The notes beneath the pieces were generated by a model. It had not been told where the DNA came from and made no database searches. It was given only the letters and a program-made list of their open reading frames with translations. A DNA stretch of 64,000 nt from Phycisphaerae bacterium (GTDB lineage Bacteria > Planctomycetota > Phycisphaerae > UBA1845 > Fen-1342), in the NCBI GenBank assembly GCA_017999985.1, contig JAGNKU010000005.1:248001-312000 (forward strand), written 5' to 3'. Numbering within the stretch: position 1 is the first letter of the stretch; the number at the start of each line of letters is the position of its first letter. This document shows, piece after piece, positions 41,883 through 52,107 of the stretch. Made by a program: the position numbers and the translations under genes.

Positions 41883-43019
41883 ATGGCACGCAAAGGGAAA
41901 CGCCGGCGGGCTGTGCCGCACGAGTTTCAGCGCCGCACCGAGCCGGGCGCCCCGCCCGGAACGCTGATCCCCGACCCCGACGCGCCGCGGTGCGAAATCC
42001 ACGTGATGGCGTACGGCGCCGAGGGCTACGAGGAAAAGCCGCTCACCAGCCTCGCCGACCTCCCCAAGCTGCTCGAAAAATGGCCGGTCACCTGGGTGAA
42101 TGTCGATGGCGTGGGCGACGCCGCCCTGGTCAGCGAGTTGGGCCGGCTCTTTCAGCTCCACCGGCTGGCGCTGGAAGACGTGCTGCACGTCCACCAGCGG
42201 GCCAAGGCCGAGTCGTACGGCAGCTACTACTTCATCGTCGCCCGCATGCCCGTACCGCAGCACCCGTGGCAGACCGAGCAGATCAGCTTCTTCTTCGGCG
42301 AGAAGTTCGTCCTGACATTCCAGGAGCGGCCGGGCGGCGATTGCCTGGACGCGGTGCGTATCCGCATCCGCACCGGCTGGGGCCGGTCGCGGGCGGCGCG
42401 GCCCGACTACCTCGTGTACGCCCTGCTCGACTCGATCGTGGACCACTTCTTCCCGCTGATCGAGGAATGCGGCGAGCAGCTCGATGACCTGGAGGGCGAC
42501 GTGTCCGGGGGACCCGTGCCGGACATCATGGCCCGCGTGCACCACATCAAGCGGCACCTGCTGACCGTCCGGCGGATCATCTGGCCGCTGCGTGACGCCG
42601 TGAACACGCTGTTGCGTGACGCCACACCGCTAATCTCGGACGATACGCGCCTCTACCTGCGCGACGTGCATGACCACACGATCCAGATTCTCGACCTGGT
42701 CGAGAGCTACCGCGACATCTCGTCAGGCATCACGGAAATTTACCTTTCGAACGTCAGCCAGCGGACGAACGAGATCGTCAAGGTGCTCACGATCATCTCG
42801 ACGATCTTCATCCCGCTGACCTTCATCGCCGGCGTGTACGGCATGAATTTCGACCCCGGCGCGTCGCCATGGAACATGCCGGAGCTGCGCTGGTACTGGG
42901 GCTACCCGATCGCGTGGCTGCTGATGGCGGGGGCCGCGGGCGTGATGGTCTATTTCTTCTATCGTCGTGGATGGGTCTGGAACCGGCCGCCGCGCAGCCT
43001 GCCCGAGGAGCCGGAGTGA
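41883..43019 (+). CDS. corA: CorA-type magnesium/metal-ion channel
   Basis: A 378-residue CorA-family channel, a homopentamer importing Mg2+ (or Co2+/Ni2+). A cytoplasmic alpha/beta funnel domain (WVNVDGVGD, LHRLALEDVLHVHQRAKAE, YYFIVARMP, FVLTFQE) is followed by a long stalk helix (YLRDVHDHTIQILDLVESYRD given in part). The pore helix has IPLTFIAGVYGMNFD with the invariant GMN, then a second helix and a basic tail (RRGWVWNRPP). The ATG at 41883 has SD GAGGAG eight bases upstream. The stop is three bases from the stop of the convergent ferritin-like gene, leaving no room for a terminator between. Confidence 0.95.
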   Translation: MARKGKRRRAVPHEFQRRTEPGAPPGTLIPDPDAPRCEIHVMAYGAEGYEEKPLTSLADLPKLLEKWPVTWVNVDGVGDAALVSELGRLFQLHRLALEDVLHVHQRAKAESYGSYYFIVARMPVPQHPWQTEQISFFFGEKFVLTFQERPGGDCLDAVRIRIRTGWGRSRAARPDYLVYALLDSIVDHFFPLIEECGEQLDDLEGDVSGGPVPDIMARVHHIKRHLLTVRRIIWPLRDAVNTLLRDATPLISDDTRLYLRDVHDHTIQILDLVESYRDISSGITEIYLSNVSQRTNEIVKVLTIISTIFIPLTFIAGVYGMNFDPGASPWNMPELRWYWGYPIAWLLMAGAAGVMVYFFYRRGWVWNRPPRSLPEEPE

Positions 43020-43022
43020 CGG

Positions 43023-43448
43023 CTATTCGACGAGGAGCTGCTTGAGTTCGGCGACGTGCTCGGACTCGACGACGATCTGCGAGCGGATGAACTCCTCGAG
43101 CGGGATGTCGCCCTCGATCCGGCGGAGGGCGTCCTGGTAGGCTTCGAGCGCGGCTTCCTCGAACGTCAGCGCAGTTTCGAGTGCCTCCTTCGCGTCCACC
43201 GATGGCGGGCCGAGCGAGAGGTTCAGCTCCAGCGCGGGCACGGCCCCCAGGGCGCGGATCTTGTGCGCGATGACCTCCGCATGCTCGATCGTCTCGTCGA
43301 AGCCCTTCTTCAGCACCGGTCCGACGACGAGGTAGTTCACGCCGCGCACGGCATGCGACAGGTGCAGATACCGCAACGCGGCCTCGACCTCCTCGGCGAA
43401 CAGGCGATTCAGTTCCTGGACGACCTCGTTGCGCGACAGGCTGCTCAC
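43023..43448 (-). CDS. Ferritin-like diiron protein
   Basis: A 141-residue four-helix-bundle protein resembling bacterioferritin. Metal-ligand patterns appear on each helix: LFAEEVEAALRYLHL, FDETIEHAEVIAHKI (E-x-x-H), ALTFEEAALEAYQDAL and SQIVVESEHVAELKQLL (E-x-x-H). It probably oxidises and/or stores iron. The start is GTG at 43446-43448, overlapping the stop of the upstream DtxR-type regulator as GTGA. The coupling to a metal regulator supports a metal-homeostasis role. No heme-ligand Met could be assigned with confidence. Confidence 0.85.
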   Translation of the reverse strand: MSSLSRNEVVQELNRLFAEEVEAALRYLHLSHAVRGVNYLVVGPVLKKGFDETIEHAEVIAHKIRALGAVPALELNLSLGPPSVDAKEALETALTFEEAALEAYQDALRRIEGDIPLEEFIRSQIVVESEHVAELKQLLVE

Positions 43449-44023
43449 TGGCTGGTCCCCTTCTCCGCCGCCGGGCGGACGTTCTGGTCGAGACACTCCG
43501 TATCGCAGACCGGGCAGGCCGCCGGGTCGCAGGCGCAGGTGGCGTCGAAGGCGCGCCATTCGGCCACCAGTTCGCGCCCCCGGCCGGCCGTGGTATCGAC
43601 GAACCGCAGGAACGCGAGCATGCGCTGGGCGGTCTCGTTGCTGACGAGGTGTTCGAGCTTGCAGGCGTCGATCTCGGCCTGGTCGTCGCGCACGCCGAGC
43701 ACTTCGCTGAGCAGGCGCTGCATCAAGTGCCGCTTGGTCTTGATCGCGGCGACCAGGGCCTGCCCAGACTCGGACAGGCGCAGATGGCGGTTTTCATCCT
43801 GCTCGACGAGGCCGGCCTTCTTCAGCGGGCCAAGCGAGATGGAGACGCTGCCGCGCGTGATGCTCAGCGCGCGGGCGACATCGGACACACGGGCATAGCC
43901 CAGCTTGCCGACCAGGTCGTCGATCGCCATCAGGTGATGGGCGGCGCTGTGCGTGATGACGTTCTGATCGAAGGCCTTCCAGGTTTCCACGCGCGGGCTC
44001 CGGGGCGAGCGGGTAGCGCTCAC
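43445..44023 (-). CDS. DtxR/MntR-family metal-dependent regulator with Cys-rich tail
   Basis: A 192-residue regulator. A winged helix (ARVSDVARALSITRGSVSISLGPLKKAGLV) precedes the dimerisation/metal domain with the family line DDQAEIDACKLEHLVSNE (split at DACKLEH, the Cys/Glu/His ligands). There is no SH3-like third domain. The last 40 residues instead carry five cysteines (CACDPAACPVCDTEC), unusual for the family and possibly another metal site. It likely represses metal-uptake or storage genes, including the overlapping ferritin-like gene. It starts 40 bases after atpD on the same strand, so read-through from the ATP synthase operon is possible. Confidence 0.88.
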   Translation of the reverse strand: MSATRSPRSPRVETWKAFDQNVITHSAAHHLMAIDDLVGKLGYARVSDVARALSITRGSVSISLGPLKKAGLVEQDENRHLRLSESGQALVAAIKTKRHLMQRLLSEVLGVRDDQAEIDACKLEHLVSNETAQRMLAFLRFVDTTAGRGRELVAEWRAFDATCACDPAACPVCDTECLDQNVRPAAEKGTSQ

Positions 44024-44063
44024 CTGCCTGGATTATACGGCCGGCGGACGCGGCGGGCAGCGC

Positions 44064-45539
<1,476 letters not shown>

Positions 45540-45546
45540 TTAGTTG

Positions 45547-46416
45547 CTACTGGACCGCGTTAGCGCCACCGACGATATCCGCCAGCTCCGTCGTGATCTG
45601 CGATTGGCGCGCCCGGTTGTACTGACGCGTCAGGAAGCGGAGCATGTCACCGGCAGCGTCCGTCGCCGCCTTCATCGCGACCATCCGCGCGACCTGCTCG
45701 CTGACGATCGCATCGTTGAAACACTGGAACAGCCGGATCTTCACCGCTTCCGGAATCAGGCGGGCCAGCAACTGCTCCGGCGGCGGTGAGAACTCAAACT
45801 GCGGACGGACGCGCGGCTCCGCGGCAGTGGCCTGCGGCGGCTCGATCGGCAGCAGTTGCACACACGCCGGGCGCTGTACGCCGACACTGTGAAACTGCAT
45901 GTAGACGATGTCGACCCGCGCGATCTCATTCTGGCGGTAGAGCGTCATGTAGCGCTCGGCCATTTCGCTGACGCGGCTGAACGCGATCTTGTCCTCGATG
46001 TCGGTGATCTTCAGACTGACCGGGACGTTCAGGAAGCGCAGGTAGTTCAGGCCTTTCTTGCCGACAACCTCCATCTCCGGCTGGAAGCCGCCTGCGCTGA
46101 GTTCGCGGCGGGCTTCGAGCATCCGCCGTAGCACGCCGGCGTTGTACGAGCCGCACAGGCCGCGGTTGGCGGTGATGACGAGCAGGAGGCTGCGCGGCCC
46201 GGCGTCGTTGGGACGCAGTAGCGGGTGATCCGTGGCCTCCTGCCCGCCGAGCGTCTGGATCATCTCGGTGATCCGCCGCGTATACGGCTGCGATGCGACG
46301 GCGCGTTGCATGCACTTCTGGAAACGCGCCGTGGCGATGAGCTGCATCGTCTGCGTGATCTTGCGGATGTTTCGCACCGCCCGGCGGCGTTTCACGATGG
46401 CGCGGGCCTTAGCCAT
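45547..46416 (-). CDS. atpG: F-type ATP synthase subunit gamma
   Basis: The central rotor shaft, 289 residues. Conserved termini: KARAIVKRRRAVRNIRKITQ with TMQLIATARF at the start, and ARMVAMKAATDAAGDML near the end, which inserts into the alpha/beta hexamer. SLLLVITANRGLCGSYNAGV is the core strand. It is separated from atpA by 186 non-coding bases with two small hairpins. Confidence 0.97.
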   Translation of the reverse strand: MAKARAIVKRRRAVRNIRKITQTMQLIATARFQKCMQRAVASQPYTRRITEMIQTLGGQEATDHPLLRPNDAGPRSLLLVITANRGLCGSYNAGVLRRMLEARRELSAGGFQPEMEVVGKKGLNYLRFLNVPVSLKITDIEDKIAFSRVSEMAERYMTLYRQNEIARVDIVYMQFHSVGVQRPACVQLLPIEPPQATAAEPRVRPQFEFSPPPEQLLARLIPEAVKIRLFQCFNDAIVSEQVARMVAMKAATDAAGDMLRFLTRQYNRARQSQITTELADIVGGANAVQ

Positions 46417-46602
46417 GGCGGCCTCCTGCCAAGCCGGCGGCGGCGCGCCCCGCCCCAGCCTCCCGGCCGCATAGCGGCCAACGGTGGTTGCCAGAGGCGT
46501 AGCCCCTGGGCCCCGCCGCCCGCCAGTCCTTGCCCCGCCCCCACGGAGCGGACGGATGCGAGGACGCCGCGATCGGACGACCGGACTTTGCCTGCCTCAT
46601 GC
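46417..46602. other. atpA-atpG spacer with two hairpins
   Basis: A 186-base gap, unusually long inside this operon. It holds GGCCGC-ATA-GCGGCC (46465-46479) and an imperfect CCAGAGGC-GTA-GCCCCTGG stem (46491-46509). Both may be processing or stability elements, or another dispersed repeat; no gene is supported. Confidence 0.5.
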
Positions 46603-48282
46603 TCACTTCTTGCTCTCACCCGCGCGGGTCACGAACTGCCGCTTGAAATTCCCGACCAACTCCTTCAACCGGGCATCCAGCTCGTCCGAGAGCTTCCGCT
46701 CCTTCTTGAGTTGCTCGACCACCTCGGGAAACTCATCGTGATAGTGCCGCAACAACTGCTCCTCGAACAAGTGCACCTGATCGAGCGGCACATCGTCCAG
46801 GAAGCCCCGCGCGCCGGCGTGGATCGCCAAAATCTGGCTCCACACGTCCATCGGCTGGTACTGCGGCTGCTTCAGCAGCTCCACCATGCGGCGCCCGCGA
46901 TCGAGTTGCCGCTGCGTCGCCGGATCCAGCTCCGTGCCGAGCTGGGCAAACGCCTCCAGCTCGCGGAACGCCGCCAGGTCCAGCCGCAACGAGCCGGCGA
47001 TCTTCTTCATCGCGGGCACCTGGGCATTGCCGCCCACGCGGCTGACCGAAATGCCGACGTTGATCGCGGGCCGCACGCCGGCAAAGAACAGGTCAGGCTC
47101 CAGGTAAATCTGTCCGTCGGTGATCGAGATCACGTTCGTCGGGATGTACGCGGACACTTCGCCTTCGAGCGTCTCAATGACCGGCAGCGCCGTCAGGCTG
47201 CCGCCGGACTTCTTCAGCTTGCGAATCTCGTGCTGATCCTTGTCGGGCAGCGCGGCGAAATCGTGATCCAGGGCATGCTGGTCCTGCAGCCCCTTGTAGA
47301 CCTTGCCGTTCACGCCGGTCTCCACATCCGCCGGCGCGCCCTTTTTCACGATGACGCGCAGCTCGGCCATCTTGCAGGAGCGCTCCAGCAGACGGCTGTG
47401 CAGGTAGAACACGTCGCCCGGGTACGCCTCGCGGCCCGGCGGCCGGCGGAGCAGCAGTGACAACTGCCGGTACGCCGCCGCCTGCTTCGACAGGTCGTCG
47501 TAGATGCACAGCGTGTCGCGGCCGTGCTCGTACATGAAGTACTCGGCCATCGCACAGCCCGCGTACGGCGCGATGTACTGCAACGGCGCCGGGTCGGACG
47601 AGCCCGCCGTCACCACGATCGAGTAGTCCATCGCGCCGTGCTTGCGCAGGATCTCGACCAGGCCGGCGACCGTCGATTCCTTCTGCCCGATGGCGACGTA
47701 CACGCAGATCACGTCGCCGCCCTTCTGGTTGATGATCGTGTCGATCGCGATCGCGGTCTTGCCGGTCTTGCGATCGCCGATGATCAGCTCGCGCTGCCCG
47801 CGGCCGATCGGGATCATGCTGTCGATCGCCTTGATGCCGGTCTGCAGCGGCACCTTCACCGGCTGCCGCTCGGCGATGCCGGGGGCGATGATTTCCAGCG
47901 GTCGGCGGACCTCGGACTGTACCGGGCCGCGGCCGTCCAGCGGTCGGCCCAGCGGATCGACCACGCGGCCGATCAACGCGTCGCCGACTGGCACGCTCAG
48001 CAGGCGCCCGGTCGTGCGGACCTCCTGGCCTTCCTTCACGTCCAGGAAGTCGCCGAGCACTACGGCCCCGATCGAGTTCTCCTCAAGGTTGAACACGAGC
48101 CCGACCGCGCCCTGCTCGAACTCGAGCATCTCGCCGGCCATCGCGCTCGACAGCCCGAAGATGCGGGCCACGCCGTCGCCGACCTCCAGCACGCGCCCCA
48201 CCTCGGCCACGTCGAGCTCGGCCCGGTAGCGGCTGATCTCTTCCTTGATGACACTGGCGATTTCGTCTGCCTTGAACTTCAT
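46603..48282 (-). CDS. atpA: F-type ATP synthase subunit alpha
   Basis: The non-catalytic nucleotide-binding F1 subunit, 559 residues and thus longer than the usual 500-515. Marks: [15 protein letters not shown], the Walker-type [42 protein letters not shown] (quoted in part: DDLSKQA) and [16 protein letters not shown]. About 35 residues more than in E. coli lie between SRLLERS and [12 protein letters not shown] (residues about 305-355), rich in charged residues ([33 protein letters not shown]). The start is ATG 48282 with SD GGAGAG. Confidence 0.97.
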   Translation of the reverse strand: MKFKADEIASVIKEEISRYRAELDVAEVGRVLEVGDGVARIFGLSSAMAGEMLEFEQGAVGLVFNLEENSIGAVVLGDFLDVKEGQEVRTTGRLLSVPVGDALIGRVVDPLGRPLDGRGPVQSEVRRPLEIIAPGIAERQPVKVPLQTGIKAIDSMIPIGRGQRELIIGDRKTGKTAIAIDTIINQKGGDVICVYVAIGQKESTVAGLVEILRKHGAMDYSIVVTAGSSDPAPLQYIAPYAGCAMAEYFMYEHGRDTLCIYDDLSKQAAAYRQLSLLLRRPPGREAYPGDVFYLHSRLLERSCKMAELRVIVKKGAPADVETGVNGKVYKGLQDQHALDHDFAALPDKDQHEIRKLKKSGGSLTALPVIETLEGEVSAYIPTNVISITDGQIYLEPDLFFAGVRPAINVGISVSRVGGNAQVPAMKKIAGSLRLDLAAFRELEAFAQLGTELDPATQRQLDRGRRMVELLKQPQYQPMDVWSQILAIHAGARGFLDDVPLDQVHLFEEQLLRHYHDEFPEVVEQLKKERKLSDELDARLKELVGNFKRQFVTRAGESKK

Positions 48283-48327
48283 CTGTGTCTCTCCGCCAAC
48301 AGGTTGGCGTTCAGCGTGCACGCCGGC

Positions 48328-48906
48328 CTACGTCGTCGCGGCGGCGCGGTTGGTCCGCTCCAGCAGCCGCCGGCGCGCCATGCTCAGGTGCCGCCGGAGC
48401 GAATGGTCGTAGCGGTGGTCGCCGATCCGCAGCACCAGTCCGCCGATGACCTCGGGATCGACGATGTACTGCACGAGCGGCTTGCGGCCGGAGAGCTGCG
48501 CGGCCAGGCGCTCGATTTCCGCGCGCTGCGCCGCGTCGAGCTCGACCGCGCTGGTCGCCTGCACCTCGATCTGCCCGCGCGCGTCCTCGAGGCGCAGCAC
48601 GTAGGCCCGCCAGAGCGCGTGGATCAGCTCCAGCCGGCCGTGCCGGTTCATTACCTGCAGCGTGTCGAGCACCAGGTCGCGCAGCCGGCCACGAAACATG
48701 CGCTCCAGGCTCTGCTCGCGCTCGTCGTCATCCACGGCCGCGGACGCGATGAACGTGGCGAAACTGCGGTCCCGCTCAACCAGCCGGACCAATTCGGCCA
48801 GCTCGTCGCGCACGTCATCGAGCACGTTCTGCTCGCGGGCGAGCGCAAACAGCGCCGCGGCATACACGTCGGCAACGTCGATACCCTTTTCAACATCGTG
48901 CGCCAT
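48328..48906 (-). CDS. atpH: F-type ATP synthase subunit delta
   Basis: A peripheral-stalk subunit joining F1 to subunit b. About 192 residues, with an N-terminal helical domain (VYAAALFALAREQNVLDDV) and a C-terminal segment with the family-typical VQYIVDPEVIGGLVLRIGDH. Two starts are possible: ATG 48906 (GAGG five bases upstream, chosen) and ATG 48921. It sits between atpF and atpA with short gaps. Confidence 0.93.
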   Translation of the reverse strand: MAHDVEKGIDVADVYAAALFALAREQNVLDDVRDELAELVRLVERDRSFATFIASAAVDDDEREQSLERMFRGRLRDLVLDTLQVMNRHGRLELIHALWRAYVLRLEDARGQIEVQATSAVELDAAQRAEIERLAAQLSGRKPLVQYIVDPEVIGGLVLRIGDHRYDHSLRRHLSMARRRLLERTNRAAATT

Positions 48907-48936
48907 GCGCGCCTCGTTCATGCGGCCCGGGCCGCA

Positions 48937-49614
48937 TCAGTTCATCCGCGGCCGCCCCGCCGCCTGCATCTCCGCGAGCGCCTCGGCCACCAGCGCCCGG
49001 TGGTCCGCCGCCGCCAGCTCCTTGCGGAGAATGCGCCCGGCCACGCGGACCGCCAGCTCCGACGCTTCGTCTTGCAGCTCCTTGCGTGCCGAGTCGGTCG
49101 CGAGCTGGATCTCCCGGCGGGCCCGCGCAACGATCTCCTCCGACTCGCGCCGGGCCTGCTCCTGGACCGCGCGGGCCGCGACTTCCGCGTCGCGCCGGCC
49201 CTCGGCGACAATCGCGCTCGCTTCAGCGCGCGCCTTTTCGAGCTGGGCCTTGTACTCCACCAGCAACCGCTCCGCCTGCTCGCGCTCATGCCGGGCGTCG
49301 GCGATCGACTTCGCGATGAACCGCTCGCGCTCCTGCAAGACCCGCAGGATCGGCTTCCACGCCGTCAGCCGCAGCACCATCAGCAGCAGGACAAAGACGA
49401 TGATCGACCACACGCTCGCGCCAGGGTCGAACTGCAGCAGGGCCGGCTTATTCGCGTCCTCGCCGTGCTCGCCGCCGGGCTCCGGCGCTTCGGCCGTGAC
49501 GGCGTGCCCGGCCGCGGGTGGGGTGGCGGGCGGGGACGCGTGCTGAGCCCACGCCAGCGGCGTGGCCAACATGAGCAACCCACAGGCCGCCAGAATGCAC
49601 CAGTGCTTACGCAT
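48937..49614 (-). CDS. atpF: F-type ATP synthase subunit b
   Basis: A peripheral-stalk subunit of 225 residues. An N-terminal signal-like hydrophobic segment (WCILAACGLLMLATPLAWA) and a Pro/Ala/Glu linker precede the membrane helix SVWSIIVFVLLLMVLRLTAW. A long charged helix (RFIAKSIADARHEREQAERL and onward) follows, the dimeric stalk. The extra N-terminal export signal is unlike E. coli b but is the sort of extension found in planctomycete AtpF. ATG 49614 has an AGGA SD; longer readings run into the intergenic region. Confidence 0.94.
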   Translation of the reverse strand: MRKHWCILAACGLLMLATPLAWAQHASPPATPPAAGHAVTAEAPEPGGEHGEDANKPALLQFDPGASVWSIIVFVLLLMVLRLTAWKPILRVLQERERFIAKSIADARHEREQAERLLVEYKAQLEKARAEASAIVAEGRRDAEVAARAVQEQARRESEEIVARARREIQLATDSARKELQDEASELAVRVAGRILRKELAAADHRALVAEALAEMQAAGRPRMN

Positions 49615-49652
49615 ACTCGTTCCTGCCTCGCTAACGCACACCGGCCTGGCGC

Positions 49653-49928
49653 CTAGGCCCCCGTGGCGATCTTGCCGGCGATGCCGTTGCACACAACCAG
49701 CGCGAAGAACGTGAAGCCTTCGATCAGGGCCGCCGCGATGATCATGGCGATGAAGGCGTTGCCGCGCACTTCCGGCTGACGGGCCATGGACTCGACCGCG
49801 CAGCCGGCCAGGTGCCCGATGCCCTTGGCGGCCCCGATGCAGACCAGGCCCGCGCCGATCCCGGCGCCCAGGCCCATCAGGCCCGCATTGCTGAACAGGG
49901 GTACCGCTTCCGCGAGGATGGTGAGCAT
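49653..49928 (-). CDS. atpE: F-type ATP synthase subunit c
   Basis: The rotor-ring proteolipid, 91 residues, two helices joined by the polar RQPEV loop. Helix 1 has GLGAGIGAGLVCIGAAKGIG. Helix 2 carries the ion-binding Glu in AALIEGFTFFALVV. The Glu is followed by Gly rather than Ser/Thr, so the usual sodium-coordination pattern next to the carboxylate is not evident, favouring proton coupling. It lies 139 bases after atpB. Confidence 0.96.
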   Translation of the reverse strand: MLTILAEAVPLFSNAGLMGLGAGIGAGLVCIGAAKGIGHLAGCAVESMARQPEVRGNAFIAMIIAAALIEGFTFFALVVCNGIAGKIATGA

Positions 49929-50027
49929 GATTGAATCTCCTAGTGCACCATGCCGTACGATGAATCGATCCGACCGGCGTTAAGCAAGCGGGACCGGGCG
50001 CCGGCTACCCATGCCCTAAATCCGTGT

Positions 50028-50062
50028 AGCTGTCAGCCGTCAGCTTTCAGCTCTCAGCTTCA
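50028..50062. repeat. Heptamer array, AGCYNTC (NNTCAGC family), five units
   Basis: AGCTGTC, AGCCGTC, AGCTTTC, AGCTCTC, AGCTTCA, ending five bases from the atpB stop codon, in the atpB-atpE spacer. Confidence 0.85.
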
Positions 50063-50067
50063 ATGCA

Positions 50068-51114
50068 TCAATGCTCCGGCGCCACCGCCATACTGATGAA
50101 GAGTGTCGTCAGGAACACGAAAATATACGCCTGCAGAAACGCGACGAAGAGTTCGAGGCAGTTCAGGGCGACACAGCCGACCGTGCTGATCGCGCCCACG
50201 GTGTAACCCATCACGACTGACTTGGCCGTGAAGATCAGCAGCAGGATGGAGCCGAGCACGATGTGCCCGGCGACCATGTTCGCGAAGAGACGAATCATCA
50301 GCGCGAACGGCTTGATCACCGCCCCGATCAACTCGAGCAGCAGTAGTACCAGCCACATGATGACATCGAGCACGGTGAGCACAATGGCGGCGGCGACGCT
50401 GCTCCCGGGTGCAGGCTTGAATACGTGGGGTGCAAAGTTCCAAACGTACAGGGGAAACGCAACCAGAACTGCAAGCGCCGGCGACATCCCCGCGCGGCGA
50501 TTGTGATGCGCGTGATCGTGCTGTTCGTCACCTTCATGGCCGTGATGCCCATACGTCCCGGCGACAAGGCTGCGATAGACTTCCTGCACGCCGCTGCCAT
50601 GGATCATCAGGAACGCACAGAGCGCGAGTCCCCCGGTGATCGCCAGGTTGCCCGTCGCCGTGCCGCCGATGTTCTGCAGCTTGCCTCCGGACGCGAACCG
50701 AATGATGTCCGCCAGGGGAATCAGGCCCAGCAGATTGCAGAACAGAATGAAGAAAAACAGCGTCCAGAGGAACGGCATGAACCGGTCCGTGCGGTGTTTC
50801 AGAACCGGACGCGCCACTTCCTCGCGGATGAACTGCAACAGCGCCTCGAACAGATTCATGAGCGAGCCGCGCGGCGGGTTCGGCACCGCGCCGCCGCCCG
50901 CGTAGGCCCGCGCCAACCACGGGAAGATCAGCAAGCACAACAGCGCCGCTACCAGCGTCATCAGCAGTTGATTGGTGAAGTAGAACTCGTGACTCAGCGG
51001 AAAGCCGAGCAACGGAATCTCGTTGGCGCCGAAGTCGAGGTTCGTCGGCAGCAACTGGAAAAAGCGGTGCGGCAGGACGTGGTCGACCGGATCGTGGGCA
51101 GCCAGCGTCAACAC
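50068..51114 (-). CDS. atpB: F-type ATP synthase subunit a
   Basis: The Fo stator subunit with the proton half-channels, about 348 residues. The N-terminal periplasmic part (DPVDHVLPHRFF) is followed by helices, with the essential Arg in KPFALMIRLFANMVAGHIVL and the C-terminal LELFVAFLQAYIFVFLTTLF (partial). Between two helices there is a long His/Asp/Glu-rich loop (GHHGHEGDEQHDHAHHNRR, about residues 188-206) not usual for the family. The start is inferred as GTG 51114 (VLTLAAHDP), seven bases past the atpI stop. A TTG at 51165 would overlap atpI. Confidence 0.95.
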   Translation of the reverse strand: MLTLAAHDPVDHVLPHRFFQLLPTNLDFGANEIPLLGFPLSHEFYFTNQLLMTLVAALLCLLIFPWLARAYAGGGAVPNPPRGSLMNLFEALLQFIREEVARPVLKHRTDRFMPFLWTLFFFILFCNLLGLIPLADIIRFASGGKLQNIGGTATGNLAITGGLALCAFLMIHGSGVQEVYRSLVAGTYGHHGHEGDEQHDHAHHNRRAGMSPALAVLVAFPLYVWNFAPHVFKPAPGSSVAAAIVLTVLDVIMWLVLLLLELIGAVIKPFALMIRLFANMVAGHIVLGSILLLIFTAKSVVMGYTVGAISTVGCVALNCLELFVAFLQAYIFVFLTTLFISMAVAPEH

Positions 51115-51121
51115 GGGCGTG

Positions 51122-51529
51122 TCACTCCGCGTGCGGGGGATGCGGGGCGTAAACGCGGCGGACAATAGTAACGATCAGGACCGTCTCCGCCACTAACAGC
51201 AAGAGATATATCGCCAGAATGCACGCCAGGAATGGCGTCAGCGGCGGTTCGACGAACGCTTCGTAGCCGATGGCGAGCGCACCCGTGACCAGGAGACGGA
51301 TAGCCGTCGCGCCAAACGCGGTCATTGGTGCGTGCTGTGGCCAGTACGTCGCCACTACGCCCAGCGGGATGGCAGCCAGCACGCCGCCGACCAGGCAGAT
51401 TACCGCCGCCGCATACAGCGTCGCCACGCCGGGTGGTCCCCAGCGCTCGGCCACCGGGCCGCGTCCGAGGCCGACGGCGAGCACGACGACCGCCGTCAGC
51501 ACGACGATCTGTAAGAGCGTGTATTTCAT
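51122..51529 (-). CDS. atpI: ATP synthase subunit I-like membrane protein
   Basis: A 135-residue protein of four predicted helices in the position of AtpI, an assembly/Mg2+-related factor of the ATP synthase operon. The second pair of helices (GATAIRLLVTGALAIGYEAF and LAIYLLLLVAETVLIVTIVR) matches the family outline; sequence identity is otherwise low, so position is the main argument. It follows atpZ by five bases and precedes atpB by seven. Confidence 0.75.
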   Translation of the reverse strand: MKYTLLQIVVLTAVVVLAVGLGRGPVAERWGPPGVATLYAAAVICLVGGVLAAIPLGVVATYWPQHAPMTAFGATAIRLLVTGALAIGYEAFVEPPLTPFLACILAIYLLLLVAETVLIVTIVRRVYAPHPPHAE

Positions 51530-51534
51530 AGCAC

Positions 51535-51783
51535 TTACAGCCCAAGCCGCTTGGACTCACGGAGCATACGATATAGCCCGAGTGCCGTGCCGAGCAGGAG
51601 CCCGCCGAGCAGGCCCCAGGGTTCCCAGCCGCGCCGCTGGTCGAGCCACCAGCCTCCATAGCCGAAAACGCCCAGGTAGGCGAGGAACTCGAGGACGAGA
51701 GCATACATCCGCAGCCAGCCGACCGGCAATCGTCCGTCCGGGTGGTCCTGCTCATCGCCGGATTCAGACCGCTTGGCCGACAT
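51535..51783 (-). CDS. atpZ: AtpZ/F0F1-ATPase small membrane subunit
   Basis: An 82-residue protein with two helices: MYALVLEFLAYLGVFGYGGW and WGLLGGLLLGTALGLYRML, joined by a LDQRRGWEP loop. This is the AtpZ layout (two helices with a glycine-rich second one and a short basic tail), found ahead of atpI/atpB in many operons. AtpZ and AtpI together have been linked to Mg2+/Ca2+ transport and c-ring assembly. It is the first gene of the operon. Confidence 0.82.
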   Translation of the reverse strand: MSAKRSESGDEQDHPDGRLPVGWLRMYALVLEFLAYLGVFGYGGWWLDQRRGWEPWGLLGGLLLGTALGLYRMLRESKRLGL

Positions 51784-52107
51784 CGCTGACCGCGGGCTCC
51801 CGAGGTGCAAGCGGGCGGCTATACCCACAACGCCGCCCTCGGCACATGACGCCCAACGGGGCGCTTCCGATTCGTTGGTCCCTAAGTCTATGCGCGATCC
51901 GTGCCCCCGACAACGCCGAAAACATTGCTCACGCGCCGCCCGCGCGACAGCGCAATTCTCGCCGCTCCACCGCTGCTCGACGCGCCGTTCCGGCGTACTC
52001 GGACGGCCGGCGGGGGTCGGGTCGCCACTTGGAAAAACTCCCCGACTGGGGTACAACGATCCGTGTTCGCGCGCGACGACACCATCTGACAACGATGCGG
52101 ATCGTGC
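51784..52107. other. Divergent regulatory region, atp operon / PAS-GAF-REC gene
   Basis: 324 bases. A good promoter for the plus-strand gene is at 52029-52057. On the minus strand a GGGTATAGCC stretch (near 51820) could be the atp operon -10, but no matching -35 was found. No open frame or RNA gene is convincing. Confidence 0.55.
52029..52057 (+). promoter_or_regulatory. Promoter of the PAS-GAF-REC gene
   Basis: TTGGAA, 17-base spacer, TACAAC, about 50 bases before the ATG. Confidence 0.65.
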
